Below, in pieces: positions 1 to 6,645 of a stretch of 34,349 bases of DNA; position 1 is the first letter of the stretch; every line of letters starts with the position of its first letter. The position numbers were made by a program, and so were the translations under genes. Source of the stretch: Cyanobacteria bacterium SIG32 (GTDB lineage Bacteria > Cyanobacteriota > Vampirovibrionia > Gastranaerophilales > Gastranaerophilaceae); assembly GCA_015152455.1 (NCBI GenBank), contig SUTY01000010.1, forward strand, positions 1-34,349, written 5' to 3'. Under the pieces are notes generated by a model that saw nothing but the letters and a program-made list of their open reading frames with translations, was not told where the DNA came from and did not search any database.

Positions 1-296
1 CTTGAGTATTCATAACTTTTAAGGCTTCTGTTAGTTTTCTATCGAATACAGTTGCAGAAGTATTCCAAGCTCTTGTTTGATAATTTGCAACAAGAGTCGG
101 AATAGTCATTGCTGCAACAACGCCAATAATTGCCAAGGTGATTAGGACTTCAGCTAAAGTAAATGCTGCCCCCTCACCCTTACCCTCTCCCGTAGGGCGA
201 GGGAATAATCCCAAAACGTCCGAAAGCCTTGCTAGGAGAGCGTTTCTACCCCCCCCCCAAGGTCTTAAAGCTAGTCATAGCTTCATTTTTTGTCAT
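1..296 (-). CDS. Type IV pilin-like prepilin, 5' part, frameshifted at a G10 tract
   Basis: The reverse strand encodes a classic prepilin N-terminus: a leader, then AAFTLAEVLITLAIIGVV, then a pilin-type helix ending at the window edge (VANYQTRAWNTSATVFDRKL and on). Prepilins are cleaved before the Phe, methylated, and assembled into type IV pili or pseudopili in the inner membrane. The ATG at 296 has a good Shine-Dalgarno (AGGAGAACGCATT) but runs through a run of ten G (249-258 on the plus strand) into TAG at 246-248. Removing one G, or adding two, joins it without any stop to the pilin frame. The leader would then be unusually long, about 44 residues before the Phe, and would end in GEGKGEGAA. 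The state seen here is therefore OFF, or the homopolymer length is a sequencing error. The 3' end lies outside the window. The pilin-like identity is well supported; the exact pilus or secretion role is unknown. Confidence 0.75.
171..203. repeat. GC-rich REP-like imperfect palindrome inside the pilin leader
   Basis: This short stretch, CCCTCACCC followed by CCCTCTCCC-GTA-GGGCGAGGG, is far more GC-rich than its surroundings. It can fold as a 9-bp stem with one mismatch (183-203). It resembles the dispersed GGGAGAGGG-type palindromic repeats found in many bacterial genomes. On the minus strand it is read as part of the prepilin leader (GEGKGEG). That it is a mobile or dispersed repeat is inferred from composition; only one copy is present here. 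Confidence 0.5.
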
Positions 297-343
297 AATG
301 CGTTCTCCTATTCTGTTGGATCTTCCAACCTTAAAATATACTA

Positions 344-377
344 CTTGATCACTTGGTCACTAAAACCTTGATCACTT
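344..377. promoter_or_regulatory. Repeated CTTGATCACTT sites upstream of the pilin gene
   Basis: CTTGATCACTT occurs at 344-354 and again at 367-377, with a related TTGGTCACT at 354-362 between them. The spacing is 23 bp, about two helical turns. On the minus strand they lie just upstream of a -10-like TATATT (334-339) serving the pilin gene. They look like tandem operator sites. The binding protein is unknown. Confidence 0.35.
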
Positions 378-437
378 CTTATCCTACTACTTTTTCCAAT
401 TCTTGGCAATAATCTAAACAAATGACATTAAGCTATT

Positions 438-507
438 TGTTAACTTTTGTAACAAACCTGAAAGCATGTGAAATTGGGCATTTTGGCATGTTTTTATATA
501 TGTAAGA
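438..507 (+). promoter_or_regulatory. Shared-architecture promoter of the 564-aa gene (copy A)
   Basis: Half-sites TGTTAAC (438) and TGTAAC (448) lie 10 bp apart and start 49 and 39 bp upstream of the core CATGTTTTTATATATGTAAG (487-506). The word GAAATTGG sits 17 bp upstream of the core. The same elements with identical spacing precede the 130-aa gene at 10242. The half-sites look like a two-subunit activator site and the core contains an AT-rich -10-like TATATAT. The start codon is 43 bp downstream of the core's first base. Confidence 0.65.
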
Positions 508-529
508 AGTAAAAGAAGAGAGCAGAGTA

Positions 530-2224
530 ATGTCACCAGAAATCGGACCAAACTCACAATTTAATAAAATAAATGCGCGGCCAAATCCGTTTTCTAAAGG
601 TACGCAAAAAACTCAAACCTACACGAGGGCATTGGGTTCGACAAGTATTTTTGCTGCAGGTCCAGGTGGTTGGAGAGGTGCGGCAAGAAACCTTAATCCT
701 TATGATACCCAATCAATGAATGTAGCAAGATTTGCGAACATGCGAGCTTCTGCTAATGTTTATGCTGGTAGAAATATCGGTAGTTTTGGCGCACTAGCGC
801 AACAATCTGCAGGTGGAATGAATGGCATGGAAAAAGCCATGCTTTATACACAATTGTTTGCTATGGGTGCTGAAGCAGTAAAAGGTCTTGCAGATGCTTT
901 TGGCGGAATTAAAACCGATAAATCAGACAAAACAGATAAAAAGGGTAATGTAGAAAATCCAAATGGCGACAATCCAGGAAGTGGCAAAATTGGCAAAGGC
1001 GGAGAAACTTCTCAGACTATTGCAGGTAAAATAGAAACTTCAAAAGATACGATTAAAGCTAATGTAAGTGATTTAGAGGCAATTAATTTAGCAGATATTG
1101 CAAGTTCATCTACTGTAGCATTAAGCACCGTAAAAGAAAAATATAATATTGATGTAAAAGTTGATGTTTCTAATATTGCAACAATTAATATTGCAGGTGA
1201 AATTCCAACATCAGACGAAGTAAATGCAGTAAAACAACAAGCAGAATTGGTTAAAACAAATTTATCTTCTGCAAATAGTGGTGTTCAAACTATTGAGGTC
1301 GCAGGACAAAGATGTGCAAGTAAATTAGCTGCGGCTGAAGCTGAATTAGCTGGAATGCAATTGGATGATCCGAATTATTCAACTAAGCAACAAGAAGTTC
1401 AACAATTAAAACAACAACAACAAGATTTGGCAGATGCATTAAGTGAATTAAAAACAATTCAAGGTCAATTGAAAGAGGCTAATGGTAAGTTAGCTGGTTT
1501 AGCTGAAAAATTACCTGATTTGGTTGAACAACACGAAAAATTAGTTGCTGATCAAAAAGAAAAAGAAGCTGATGAAAAGAAAGATTTAAAAGAACTTGCA
1601 GGAGATGTTAAAGATTTAATCGGAGATATTACATCAGCAAAATCTGACGGTAAAGTTAACAGAAAAGCTGAAAAGTTGAAAACTATGTCAACACAGATTT
1701 CCGCTTTGAAATCTCTTGTAGCAGAACATGTTAATACAGAAGGTCAGGCAGATGCTATTGCTGCGGCAGATCATGCTTTGGCTCAAATTAACAGTATATC
1801 AAATTGGTCTAAAGCACCAGAAGGTGCAGAGGCAGAAGCTGATTCAACAGGTGTATCGGCTGACCAATTAGCTAAAATGAATAAAGAATATGGTACTAAT
1901 TTTGAAATAGACAAAGAAACAACTATTGCAGGTAAAAAATTCCAAATATCTTCGGATGGTAAATTCAAAGTTGATGGCGCAGAAGTTAAAAATACTGATT
2001 TCTTTGCAGCATTGGATTCAGCAAAATCGGCAGAAGCTGCTATAAATATTACCAGAGCTGCCAATGGAGAAAATGGAACAACTGTAGTTGATGCAAATGG
2101 TCAATCTCATAGTGTTAAAATCGAAAATGGTAACACAAACAATGCTACTTGGTTAGTTGATGGACAACCAAAATCAATGGAAGAATTTATGGCGTTTATA
2201 GCTGATAAAAAACTTCCGTCATAA
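530..2224 (+). CDS. 564-aa coiled-coil protein of unknown function
   Basis: I do not recognise a family. Residues 1-125 are Gly/Ala/Asn-rich and helical, without a signal peptide. Residues 126-165 form a Lys/Asp/Gly-rich linker. About 165-425 are heptad-like helix rich in Lys, Glu, Gln and Ala, including a Gln run near 290-298, and fit a long coiled coil. Residues 445-564 look like a small mixed or beta domain with repeated DGK/DGQ turns (ISSDGKFKVDGAEV, WLVDGQPKSMEEF). There is one Cys. It is preceded by the shared promoter and a purine-rich ribosome site (AGAGAGCAGAGTA). The absence of a signal peptide, the coiled coil and the shared promoter suggest a structural or secreted component of an undescribed system; that is inference. 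Confidence 0.8.
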   Translation: MSPEIGPNSQFNKINARPNPFSKGTQKTQTYTRALGSTSIFAAGPGGWRGAARNLNPYDTQSMNVARFANMRASANVYAGRNIGSFGALAQQSAGGMNGMEKAMLYTQLFAMGAEAVKGLADAFGGIKTDKSDKTDKKGNVENPNGDNPGSGKIGKGGETSQTIAGKIETSKDTIKANVSDLEAINLADIASSSTVALSTVKEKYNIDVKVDVSNIATINIAGEIPTSDEVNAVKQQAELVKTNLSSANSGVQTIEVAGQRCASKLAAAEAELAGMQLDDPNYSTKQQEVQQLKQQQQDLADALSELKTIQGQLKEANGKLAGLAEKLPDLVEQHEKLVADQKEKEADEKKDLKELAGDVKDLIGDITSAKSDGKVNRKAEKLKTMSTQISALKSLVAEHVNTEGQADAIAAADHALAQINSISNWSKAPEGAEAEADSTGVSADQLAKMNKEYGTNFEIDKETTIAGKKFQISSDGKFKVDGAEVKNTDFFAALDSAKSAEAAINITRAANGENGTTVVDANGQSHSVKIENGNTNNATWLVDGQPKSMEEFMAFIADKKLPS

Positions 2225-2253
2225 AGTTATATTAAAATAAAGTTAATTATCAC

Positions 2254-2282
2254 TTTACAAAAGTAGCTTATTGTATTATAAT
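2254..2282 (+). promoter_or_regulatory. rimP-nusA operon promoter
   Basis: TTTACA (2254-2259), a 17-bp spacer and a perfect TATAAT (2277-2282) form a good vegetative promoter. Transcription would start near 2289, about 18 nt before the terminator-like hairpin at 2307. Confidence 0.6.
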
Positions 2283-2306
2283 GATTTCATAGCAGTATTG
2301 CACACA

Positions 2307-2340
2307 AAAGAGAACGGTTACCCCGTTCTCTTTTATTTAA
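2307..2340 (+). terminator. Terminator hairpin in the rimP leader (possible attenuator)
   Basis: AAAAGAGAACGG pairs perfectly with CCGTTCTCTTTT around a five-base loop, followed by an ATTT tail. It lies 82 nt after the 564-aa gene, so it can end that transcript. It also sits downstream of the predicted rimP promoter, so rimP-nusA transcripts must read through it. It could therefore act as an attenuator. Confidence 0.7.
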
Positions 2341-2355
2341 GAAAGGTAGTGTATT

Positions 2356-2841
2356 ATGGCAAAGATGGATATTAACAGGCATGAAATCTTAGAAAAAATT
2401 ACTCCGTTAATTGAAAATACCGCTATGCGTTTTAATACAATTCCTATCGAAATTGATTTTTCTAAGGAAAATCACAGATGGTTTTTGAGAATATTTTTGT
2501 ATTCAAAAGAGCATGACATTACGCTTGATGATTGTGAAAATGTTACAAGAAGTTTGAGTGATTTTTTAGATGAATTAATCCCAGTGAAATACTACTTAGA
2601 AGTTTCTTCTCCAGGCTTGGAAAGAAAATTCAAGTCAGAAAAAGAGTTCATTATTTTTAAAGGTCGTCGTATAAGTGTAAAACTTAAAAATCCATTAGAC
2701 GGTGAAACAGAAAAAATATTTAAAGGTGAAATTCTTGATTATGACACAAATTCAGGATTAAGATTCTTCCGCTTTGATGACGGTGAAGAACTTTTAATTC
2801 CGAAAGAAAATATTCAATCAGCAAAATTGTATATTGATTAA
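2356..2841 (+). CDS. rimP: Ribosome maturation factor RimP
   Basis: RimP binds the 30S subunit and assists late 16S rRNA and S12 assembly in the cytoplasm. The diagnostic motif is LEVSSPGLER at residues 81-90, followed by a C-terminal SH3-like barrel (FKGRRISVKL, then FDDGEELLIPKENI). At 161 aa it is of normal length. The ATG follows GAAAGGTAG. It is the first gene of the conserved rimP-nusA pair, but here a foreign-looking four-helix-bundle gene has been inserted between the two. Confidence 0.95.
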   Translation: MAKMDINRHEILEKITPLIENTAMRFNTIPIEIDFSKENHRWFLRIFLYSKEHDITLDDCENVTRSLSDFLDELIPVKYYLEVSSPGLERKFKSEKEFIIFKGRRISVKLKNPLDGETEKIFKGEILDYDTNSGLRFFRFDDGEELLIPKENIQSAKLYID

Positions 2842-2854
2842 AAGTTGCTAGGAC

Positions 2855-3310
2855 GATAAGACGTTAAGACGTTAAGTTCGAAAATGTATTAATATTTTAA
2901 TAGAAGGATGTGAAATGCATTACAAAGAGTTAGAAGTTTGGAAAGAGGCAAGGAAGCTTGTAGCTGAGGTGTACAAGTTAACTTTGGAGTTCCCAAAAGA
3001 AGAACTTTATGGTTTAACTTCTCAAATTAAGCGTTCTGTTATCTCTATCCCTTCAAATATAGCAGAAGGTTGCAGTCGTTATTCGGATAAAGATACGTCT
3101 AAATTTATAGATATTGCGCAAGGTTCTTTAGCAGAACTGGATACTCAATTTATTTTAGCTGAAGATTTGGGTTTTGTTGTTTCTGGAAATGAATTGCAAA
3201 GTCGAATTGCGAAAGTAAGTGCTTTGTTGCAAGGATTGAAAAAATATGTTGATACAAATAAATGATAAGAACTTATAGTCTTAACGTCTTATAGTCTTAA
3301 CGACTTAAAT
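2855..3310. mobile_element. S23/IVP gene cassette bounded by inverted 8-bp repeat arrays
   Basis: On the left, GATAAGAC-GTTAAGAC-GTTAAGTT (2855-2878) forms three near-identical 8-bp units. On the right, GTCTTAAC-GTCTTATA-GTCTTAAC-GACTTAAA (3278-3309) holds the reverse complements of the same unit. The two arrays enclose exactly one gene, the four-helix-bundle ORF, and interrupt the usual rimP-nusA neighbourhood. The structure resembles an intervening-sequence-like insert. No transposase is present, so mobility is inferred. Confidence 0.55.
2915..3265 (+). CDS. Four-helix-bundle protein (S23/IVP family)
   Basis: This 116-aa protein matches the S23 ribosomal/intervening-sequence protein family. 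It has LEVWKEARKL at residues 6-15, SIPSNIAEGCSR at 44-55, and GSLAELDTQFILAEDLG at 70-86. Family members are best known from ORFs inside 23S rRNA intervening sequences, and the fold is also used by the Avd accessory protein of diversity-generating retroelements. Neither an rRNA nor a reverse transcriptase is present here. It lies between rimP and nusA, flanked by inverted repeat arrays, with a plausible ribosome site (AGAAGGATGTGAA) before ATG. The cellular role is unknown; family assignment is firm. Confidence 0.9.
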   Translation: MHYKELEVWKEARKLVAEVYKLTLEFPKEELYGLTSQIKRSVISIPSNIAEGCSRYSDKDTSKFIDIAQGSLAELDTQFILAEDLGFVVSGNELQSRIAKVSALLQGLKKYVDTNK

Positions 3311-3348
3311 AGATAAACAATCGCCATTGGCAGAAAGGTATAAAGAAA

Positions 3349-4584
3349 ATGATTAAAATTGGAACAGCATTATTTGAAGCCTGTGAACAATTAGAAAGAG
3401 AAAGAGGAATTTCTAAAGAAGTTCTTATCGCATCTCTTTGTGATGCTATGGTCGCAGCTTACAAAAAACACATGCACACTAAAGAAGCTGCTAATATTGA
3501 AGCTATCTTGGATGAACAATCTGGTGAAATAGGTGTGTTTAGTACAAAACTTGTTGTACAAGAAGTTGAAGATGATGAAATTCAAATTTCATTGGCAGAA
3601 GCAAAAGATATCGACGAAGATGTTGAAGAAGGTGACGAAGTTAAAATTGAAGTTACCCCGGAACAATTTGGTCGTATCGCTGCTCAATCAGCTAAACAAG
3701 TTATTACTCAAAGAATTAGAGAAGCTGAAAGAAATCTTGTTCTTCAAGAATTTATGGATAAAAAAGGTACGTTGACAACAGGTATTATTCAACGTGTTGA
3801 AAATCGTAACGTTATTGTTAATATTGGGAAAACAGATGCAATCATGCCTCAAAAAGAACAAATTCCTGGTGAATATTACAAATCAGGTAACAGAATTAGA
3901 GTATTCGTTCTTAACGTAAAAGAAACTACAAGACTCCCTCAAGTTATTGTTTCTCATGCTCATGCCGAAATTGTTAGAGAATTGTTTGAACTTGAAGTTC
4001 CTGAAATCGAAGACGGTATCGTTGAAATTAAATCAATTTCTCGTGAAGCTGGTTACAGAACAAAAATTGCTGTTTGGTCTAATGATCCAGAAGTTGATAG
4101 CGTTGGTGCTTGTATTGGACCTCGTGGTAACCGTATTCAAACTATCGTTGGCGAACTTAAAAATGAAAAAATTGATATCGTAAGATATTCAGAAGATCCT
4201 GTTGAATATATTGTCAACGCATTATCTCCAGCAAGAGTCGTGTCTGTTGATATTTTGGCAGATGATGAATATTCTCATGAAGCAATGGTTGTTGTTCCTG
4301 ATGATCAACTTTCATTGGCTATCGGTCGTGAAGGTCAAAACGTAAGATTGGCTCATAAATTAACAGGTTGGAAAATTGATATTAAGAGTGTTTCACAAAT
4401 GGAAAAAGCTGAAGCTCAAAATTTCCAAGCTAATTATGTTGAAGATGAAGTTGAAGAAGTCGAAGTTAATTATGACGAAGAAGAACTTCAACAAGAAATT
4501 GAAGAAGAAATGAACCAACAGGCTTATGACGAAGAAGATATTCCTCAAGAAGAAGTTGAAGAAGAAACTTCCGAAGAAGAATAG
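3349..4584 (+). CDS. nusA: Transcription termination/antitermination protein NusA
   Basis: NusA binds RNA polymerase and the nascent RNA and modulates pausing, intrinsic termination and antitermination. The N-terminal polymerase-binding domain spans about 1-130. An S1 domain follows at about 138-195. Two KH domains carry GPRGNRI (257-263) and IGREGQNVRLA (325-335). From about 363 onward the protein is an extremely acidic tail (Glu/Asp-rich) in place of the AR repeats of enterobacterial NusA; at 411 aa this is the short form. ATG follows CAGAAAGG. It is probably transcribed with rimP. The usual downstream ylxR/infB genes are absent; the operon ends at a strong terminator. Confidence 0.96.
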   Translation: MIKIGTALFEACEQLERERGISKEVLIASLCDAMVAAYKKHMHTKEAANIEAILDEQSGEIGVFSTKLVVQEVEDDEIQISLAEAKDIDEDVEEGDEVKIEVTPEQFGRIAAQSAKQVITQRIREAERNLVLQEFMDKKGTLTTGIIQRVENRNVIVNIGKTDAIMPQKEQIPGEYYKSGNRIRVFVLNVKETTRLPQVIVSHAHAEIVRELFELEVPEIEDGIVEIKSISREAGYRTKIAVWSNDPEVDSVGACIGPRGNRIQTIVGELKNEKIDIVRYSEDPVEYIVNALSPARVVSVDILADDEYSHEAMVVVPDDQLSLAIGREGQNVRLAHKLTGWKIDIKSVSQMEKAEAQNFQANYVEDEVEEVEVNYDEEELQQEIEEEMNQQAYDEEDIPQEEVEEETSEEE

Positions 4585-4600
4585 TAATAAGTAACTCTCC

Positions 4601-4644
4601 GCCCGAAAGGGCACTAAAGAGGCTCGCCCCCCGAGCCTCTTTTT
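4601..4644 (+). terminator. Tandem hairpins and terminator after nusA
   Basis: A small GCCC-GAAA-GGGC hairpin (4601-4612) is followed by an 11-bp GC-rich stem AAAGAGGCTCG/CGAGCCTCTTT (4616-4642) and a T tract. This is a strong intrinsic terminator separating nusA from tuf. Confidence 0.85.
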
Positions 4645-4663
4645 CTTTAATTTAATATAATTG

Positions 4664-4691
4664 TTGACAAAAAAAATTGAGCAAATATTAT
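4664..4691 (+). promoter_or_regulatory. tuf promoter
   Basis: Consensus TTGACA (4664-4669) is followed after 16 bp by TATTAT (4686-4691). This is the strongest -35 box I can see in the window, which fits a highly expressed gene. A 12-bp perfect palindrome, GAGATTAATCTC (4742-4753), overlaps the Shine-Dalgarno just before the start codon. Confidence 0.7.
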
Positions 4692-4753
4692 TATATATGT
4701 GGAATAAAACCCAAAAATAGTAGTATATAGTAGAAAAAAAGGAGATTAATCTC

Positions 4754-5962
4754 ATGGCTCGTGAAAAGTTTGAAAGAACCAAACCGCACGTTAACATTGG
4801 TACAGTAGGCCACGTTGACCACGGTAAAACAACATTGACAGCAGCTATTACAGGTGTTATGGCTGCAGCAGGTAAAGCTCAAGCAAGAAAATTTGATGAA
4901 ATTGACGCTGCTCCTGAAGAAAAAGCAAGAGGTATAACCATCTCTACAGCTCACGTAGAATACGAAACAGACGCAAGACACTATGCTCACGTTGACTGCC
5001 CAGGTCACGCTGACTATGTTAAAAACATGATCACTGGTGCTGCTCAAATGGACGGTGCTATTCTTGTAGTTGCTGCAACTGATGGTGCAATGCCTCAAAC
5101 TCGTGAACACATCTTGCTTGCAAGACAGGTTGGTGTTCCTAACTTGGTAGTATTCTTGAACAAATGTGATATGGTTGACGACGATGAATTGTTAGAATTA
5201 GTTGAAATGGAAGTTAGAGAACTTCTTTCATCTTACGAATTTGACGGCGACAACATTCCATTCGTTCACGGTGCAGCTTTGAAAGCTCTTGAAGCTGTTC
5301 AAGCTAATCCAAATGTACAACGTGGCGAAGATAAATGGGTTGACAAAATTTGGGAATTGATGGATGCAGTAGATTCTTACTTCCCAACTCCAGAACGTGA
5401 TTTGGACAAACCATTCTTGATGCCAGTTGAAGACGTATTCTCTATCACAGGTCGTGGTACAGTTGCTACAGGCCGTGTAGAACGTGGTATCGTTAAAGTT
5501 GGTGACGAAGTTGAATTAGTTGGTCTTGGCGAAACTAAGAAAACAACTGTTACAGGTGTTGAAATGTTCAGAAAACAACTTGATCAAGGTCAAGCTGGTG
5601 ACAACGTAGGTGCTCTATTAAGAGGTGTTGATAAAACTGAAATCCAACGTGGTCAAGTACTTTGCAAACCTGGTTCAATTAAACCACACACTAAATTTAC
5701 AGCTAACGTTTACGTTTTGACAAAAGAAGAAGGCGGACGTCACACTCCATTCTTCCCTGGTTACAGACCACAATTCTACATCAGAACAACTGACGTTACT
5801 GGTTCTATCCAATTCGAAGGTCAAATGGTAATGCCTGGTGATAACGTAGTTATGACAGTTGAACTTATCAACCCAGTAGCTATCGAAGAAGGTATGAGAT
5901 TTGCTATCCGTGAAGGTGGTAGAACAGTTGGTGCTGGTGTTGTTGACAAAATTATTGAATAG
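4754..5962 (+). CDS. tuf: Elongation factor Tu
   Basis: EF-Tu is the GTPase that delivers aminoacyl-tRNA to the ribosomal A site. The G motifs are GHVDHGKT (19-26), RGITI of switch I (59-63), DCPGH (81-85) and NKCD (136-139). Domain 2 ([17 protein letters not shown]) and domain 3 (the VMPGDNV region) are complete, and 402 aa is close to the normal length. It is alone, with its own promoter and terminator, and not beside fusA/rpsG as in the common str operon. Codon choice appears more selective than in neighbours, as expected for an abundant protein. Confidence 0.98.
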   Translation: MAREKFERTKPHVNIGTVGHVDHGKTTLTAAITGVMAAAGKAQARKFDEIDAAPEEKARGITISTAHVEYETDARHYAHVDCPGHADYVKNMITGAAQMDGAILVVAATDGAMPQTREHILLARQVGVPNLVVFLNKCDMVDDDELLELVEMEVRELLSSYEFDGDNIPFVHGAALKALEAVQANPNVQRGEDKWVDKIWELMDAVDSYFPTPERDLDKPFLMPVEDVFSITGRGTVATGRVERGIVKVGDEVELVGLGETKKTTVTGVEMFRKQLDQGQAGDNVGALLRGVDKTEIQRGQVLCKPGSIKPHTKFTANVYVLTKEEGGRHTPFFPGYRPQFYIRTTDVTGSIQFEGQMVMPGDNVVMTVELINPVAIEEGMRFAIREGGRTVGAGVVDKIIE

Positions 5963-5983
5963 TTAACACACTATACAACAATT

Positions 5984-6017
5984 AAAAAAGACCTGAATGT
6001 AAATTCAGGTCTTTTTT
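5984..6017 (+). terminator. tuf terminator
   Basis: AAAAAAGACCTGAA and TTCAGGTCTTTTTT form a perfect 14-bp inverted repeat around a six-base loop, with a T tail. The A tract on the other side lets it also serve the minus-strand RHH genes ending at 6040. Confidence 0.9.
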
Positions 6018-6039
6018 CTTTCTACTAACCGTTAACCAT

Positions 6040-6261
6040 TTATGCGAGGAGTGACTCAACAATTTTAGCATTTGTTTGAGCTTGTCGCGCATTGATTAAG
6101 TATTTTTTCAATGTTCTGTTAACAAGTTCAGAACGATTTTTAGAATATTTAGCTGCTTCGATTTCACTTAATGCTTTTGCTGGAATTGCAAGTACTGCGT
6201 TAGTGTTGTTTTGTGGTAATGATAAATATTCTTCTAAAGTTGTTGTAGTATAATCTTTCAT
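6040..6261 (-). CDS. Ribbon-helix-helix-like small protein, second of a tandem pair
   Basis: The chosen start gives 73 aa, because ATG at 6261 is preceded by AGGGGAAAA; a longer reading would need a TTG at 6312 without a ribosome site. The sequence VLAIPAKALSEIEAAKYSKNRSELVNRTLKKYL has the strand-helix-helix pattern of RHH/CopG DNA-binding proteins. Its end, AQTNAKIVESLLA, closely resembles that of the upstream neighbour (AATNAELLEALLS), so the two are diverged duplicates. RHH proteins of this type often serve as antitoxins or autorepressors. No toxin gene is adjacent. Confidence 0.7.
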   Translation of the reverse strand: MKDYTTTTLEEYLSLPQNNTNAVLAIPAKALSEIEAAKYSKNRSELVNRTLKKYLINARQAQTNAKIVESLLA

Positions 6262-6320
6262 TTTTCCCCTAGCCTTTTCTTTTTTCCTTTTTCCCCAGAT
6301 TTGTTCGACCAATTATTTTT

Positions 6321-6509
6321 TTAGCTTAACAGTGCTTCGAGAAGTTCTGCGTTTGTTGCTGCTTTAGCACTATTTCTGATTTGTGACTTGTACATATATG
6401 TTCTCAATGCTTCTCTGATTAATTCTGAACGTGTACGATTTTCATTTGTTGCTACTGAATCTATTTCGTTTAGAAAATTTTCAGGCATTGATATAAGAAC
6501 TCTTGCCAT
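6321..6509 (-). CDS. Ribbon-helix-helix (CopG/EndoAI-like) transcriptional regulator
   Basis: The 62-aa protein starts at an ATG with AAGGAG at proper spacing. MARVLISMPENFLNEIDSVA, then NRTRSELIREALRTYM, is a textbook RHH fold: a beta strand that reads DNA, then two helices. Similar proteins act as MazE/EndoAI-type antitoxins or plasmid-style repressors. It lies 59 bp upstream of its paralogue and probably shares its transcript. No MazF, RelE or HicA-like toxin is found on either side, so a role as a solitary regulator is equally possible. Confidence 0.8.
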   Translation of the reverse strand: MARVLISMPENFLNEIDSVATNENRTRSELIREALRTYMYKSQIRNSAKAATNAELLEALLS

Positions 6510-6645
6510 TGTTAACTCCTTTGTTTCCCGTTTGTGATCCCCTTGTATCTTTATAAACAAAAATTGTTTTAAAAAATTGCCTAAAACGAGAAAATAATAT
6601 AAAATACGCTTAACATTTCTTTATATATGCGGTATATAAAAAGTA

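Noticed and set aside
138-371. Plus-strand 77-aa reading frame
   Set aside because: It is antisense to the pilin gene and its promoter region, lacks a ribosome site, and its composition comes from the GC-rich repeat.
481-507. Sigma-54-type promoter (TGGCATG...) for the 564-aa gene
   Set aside because: The GC at -12 is missing and the other three copies of the promoter lack TGGCA, so the resemblance is local to one copy.
2915-3265. Diversity-generating retroelement (Avd-like four-helix bundle)
   Set aside because: No reverse transcriptase, template repeat or variable repeat is present; the S23/IVP explanation fits better.
4393-5110. Minus-strand frames over nusA and tuf
   Set aside because: They are antisense shadows of strongly coding genes, rich in Phe/Tyr/Cys with no initiation signal.
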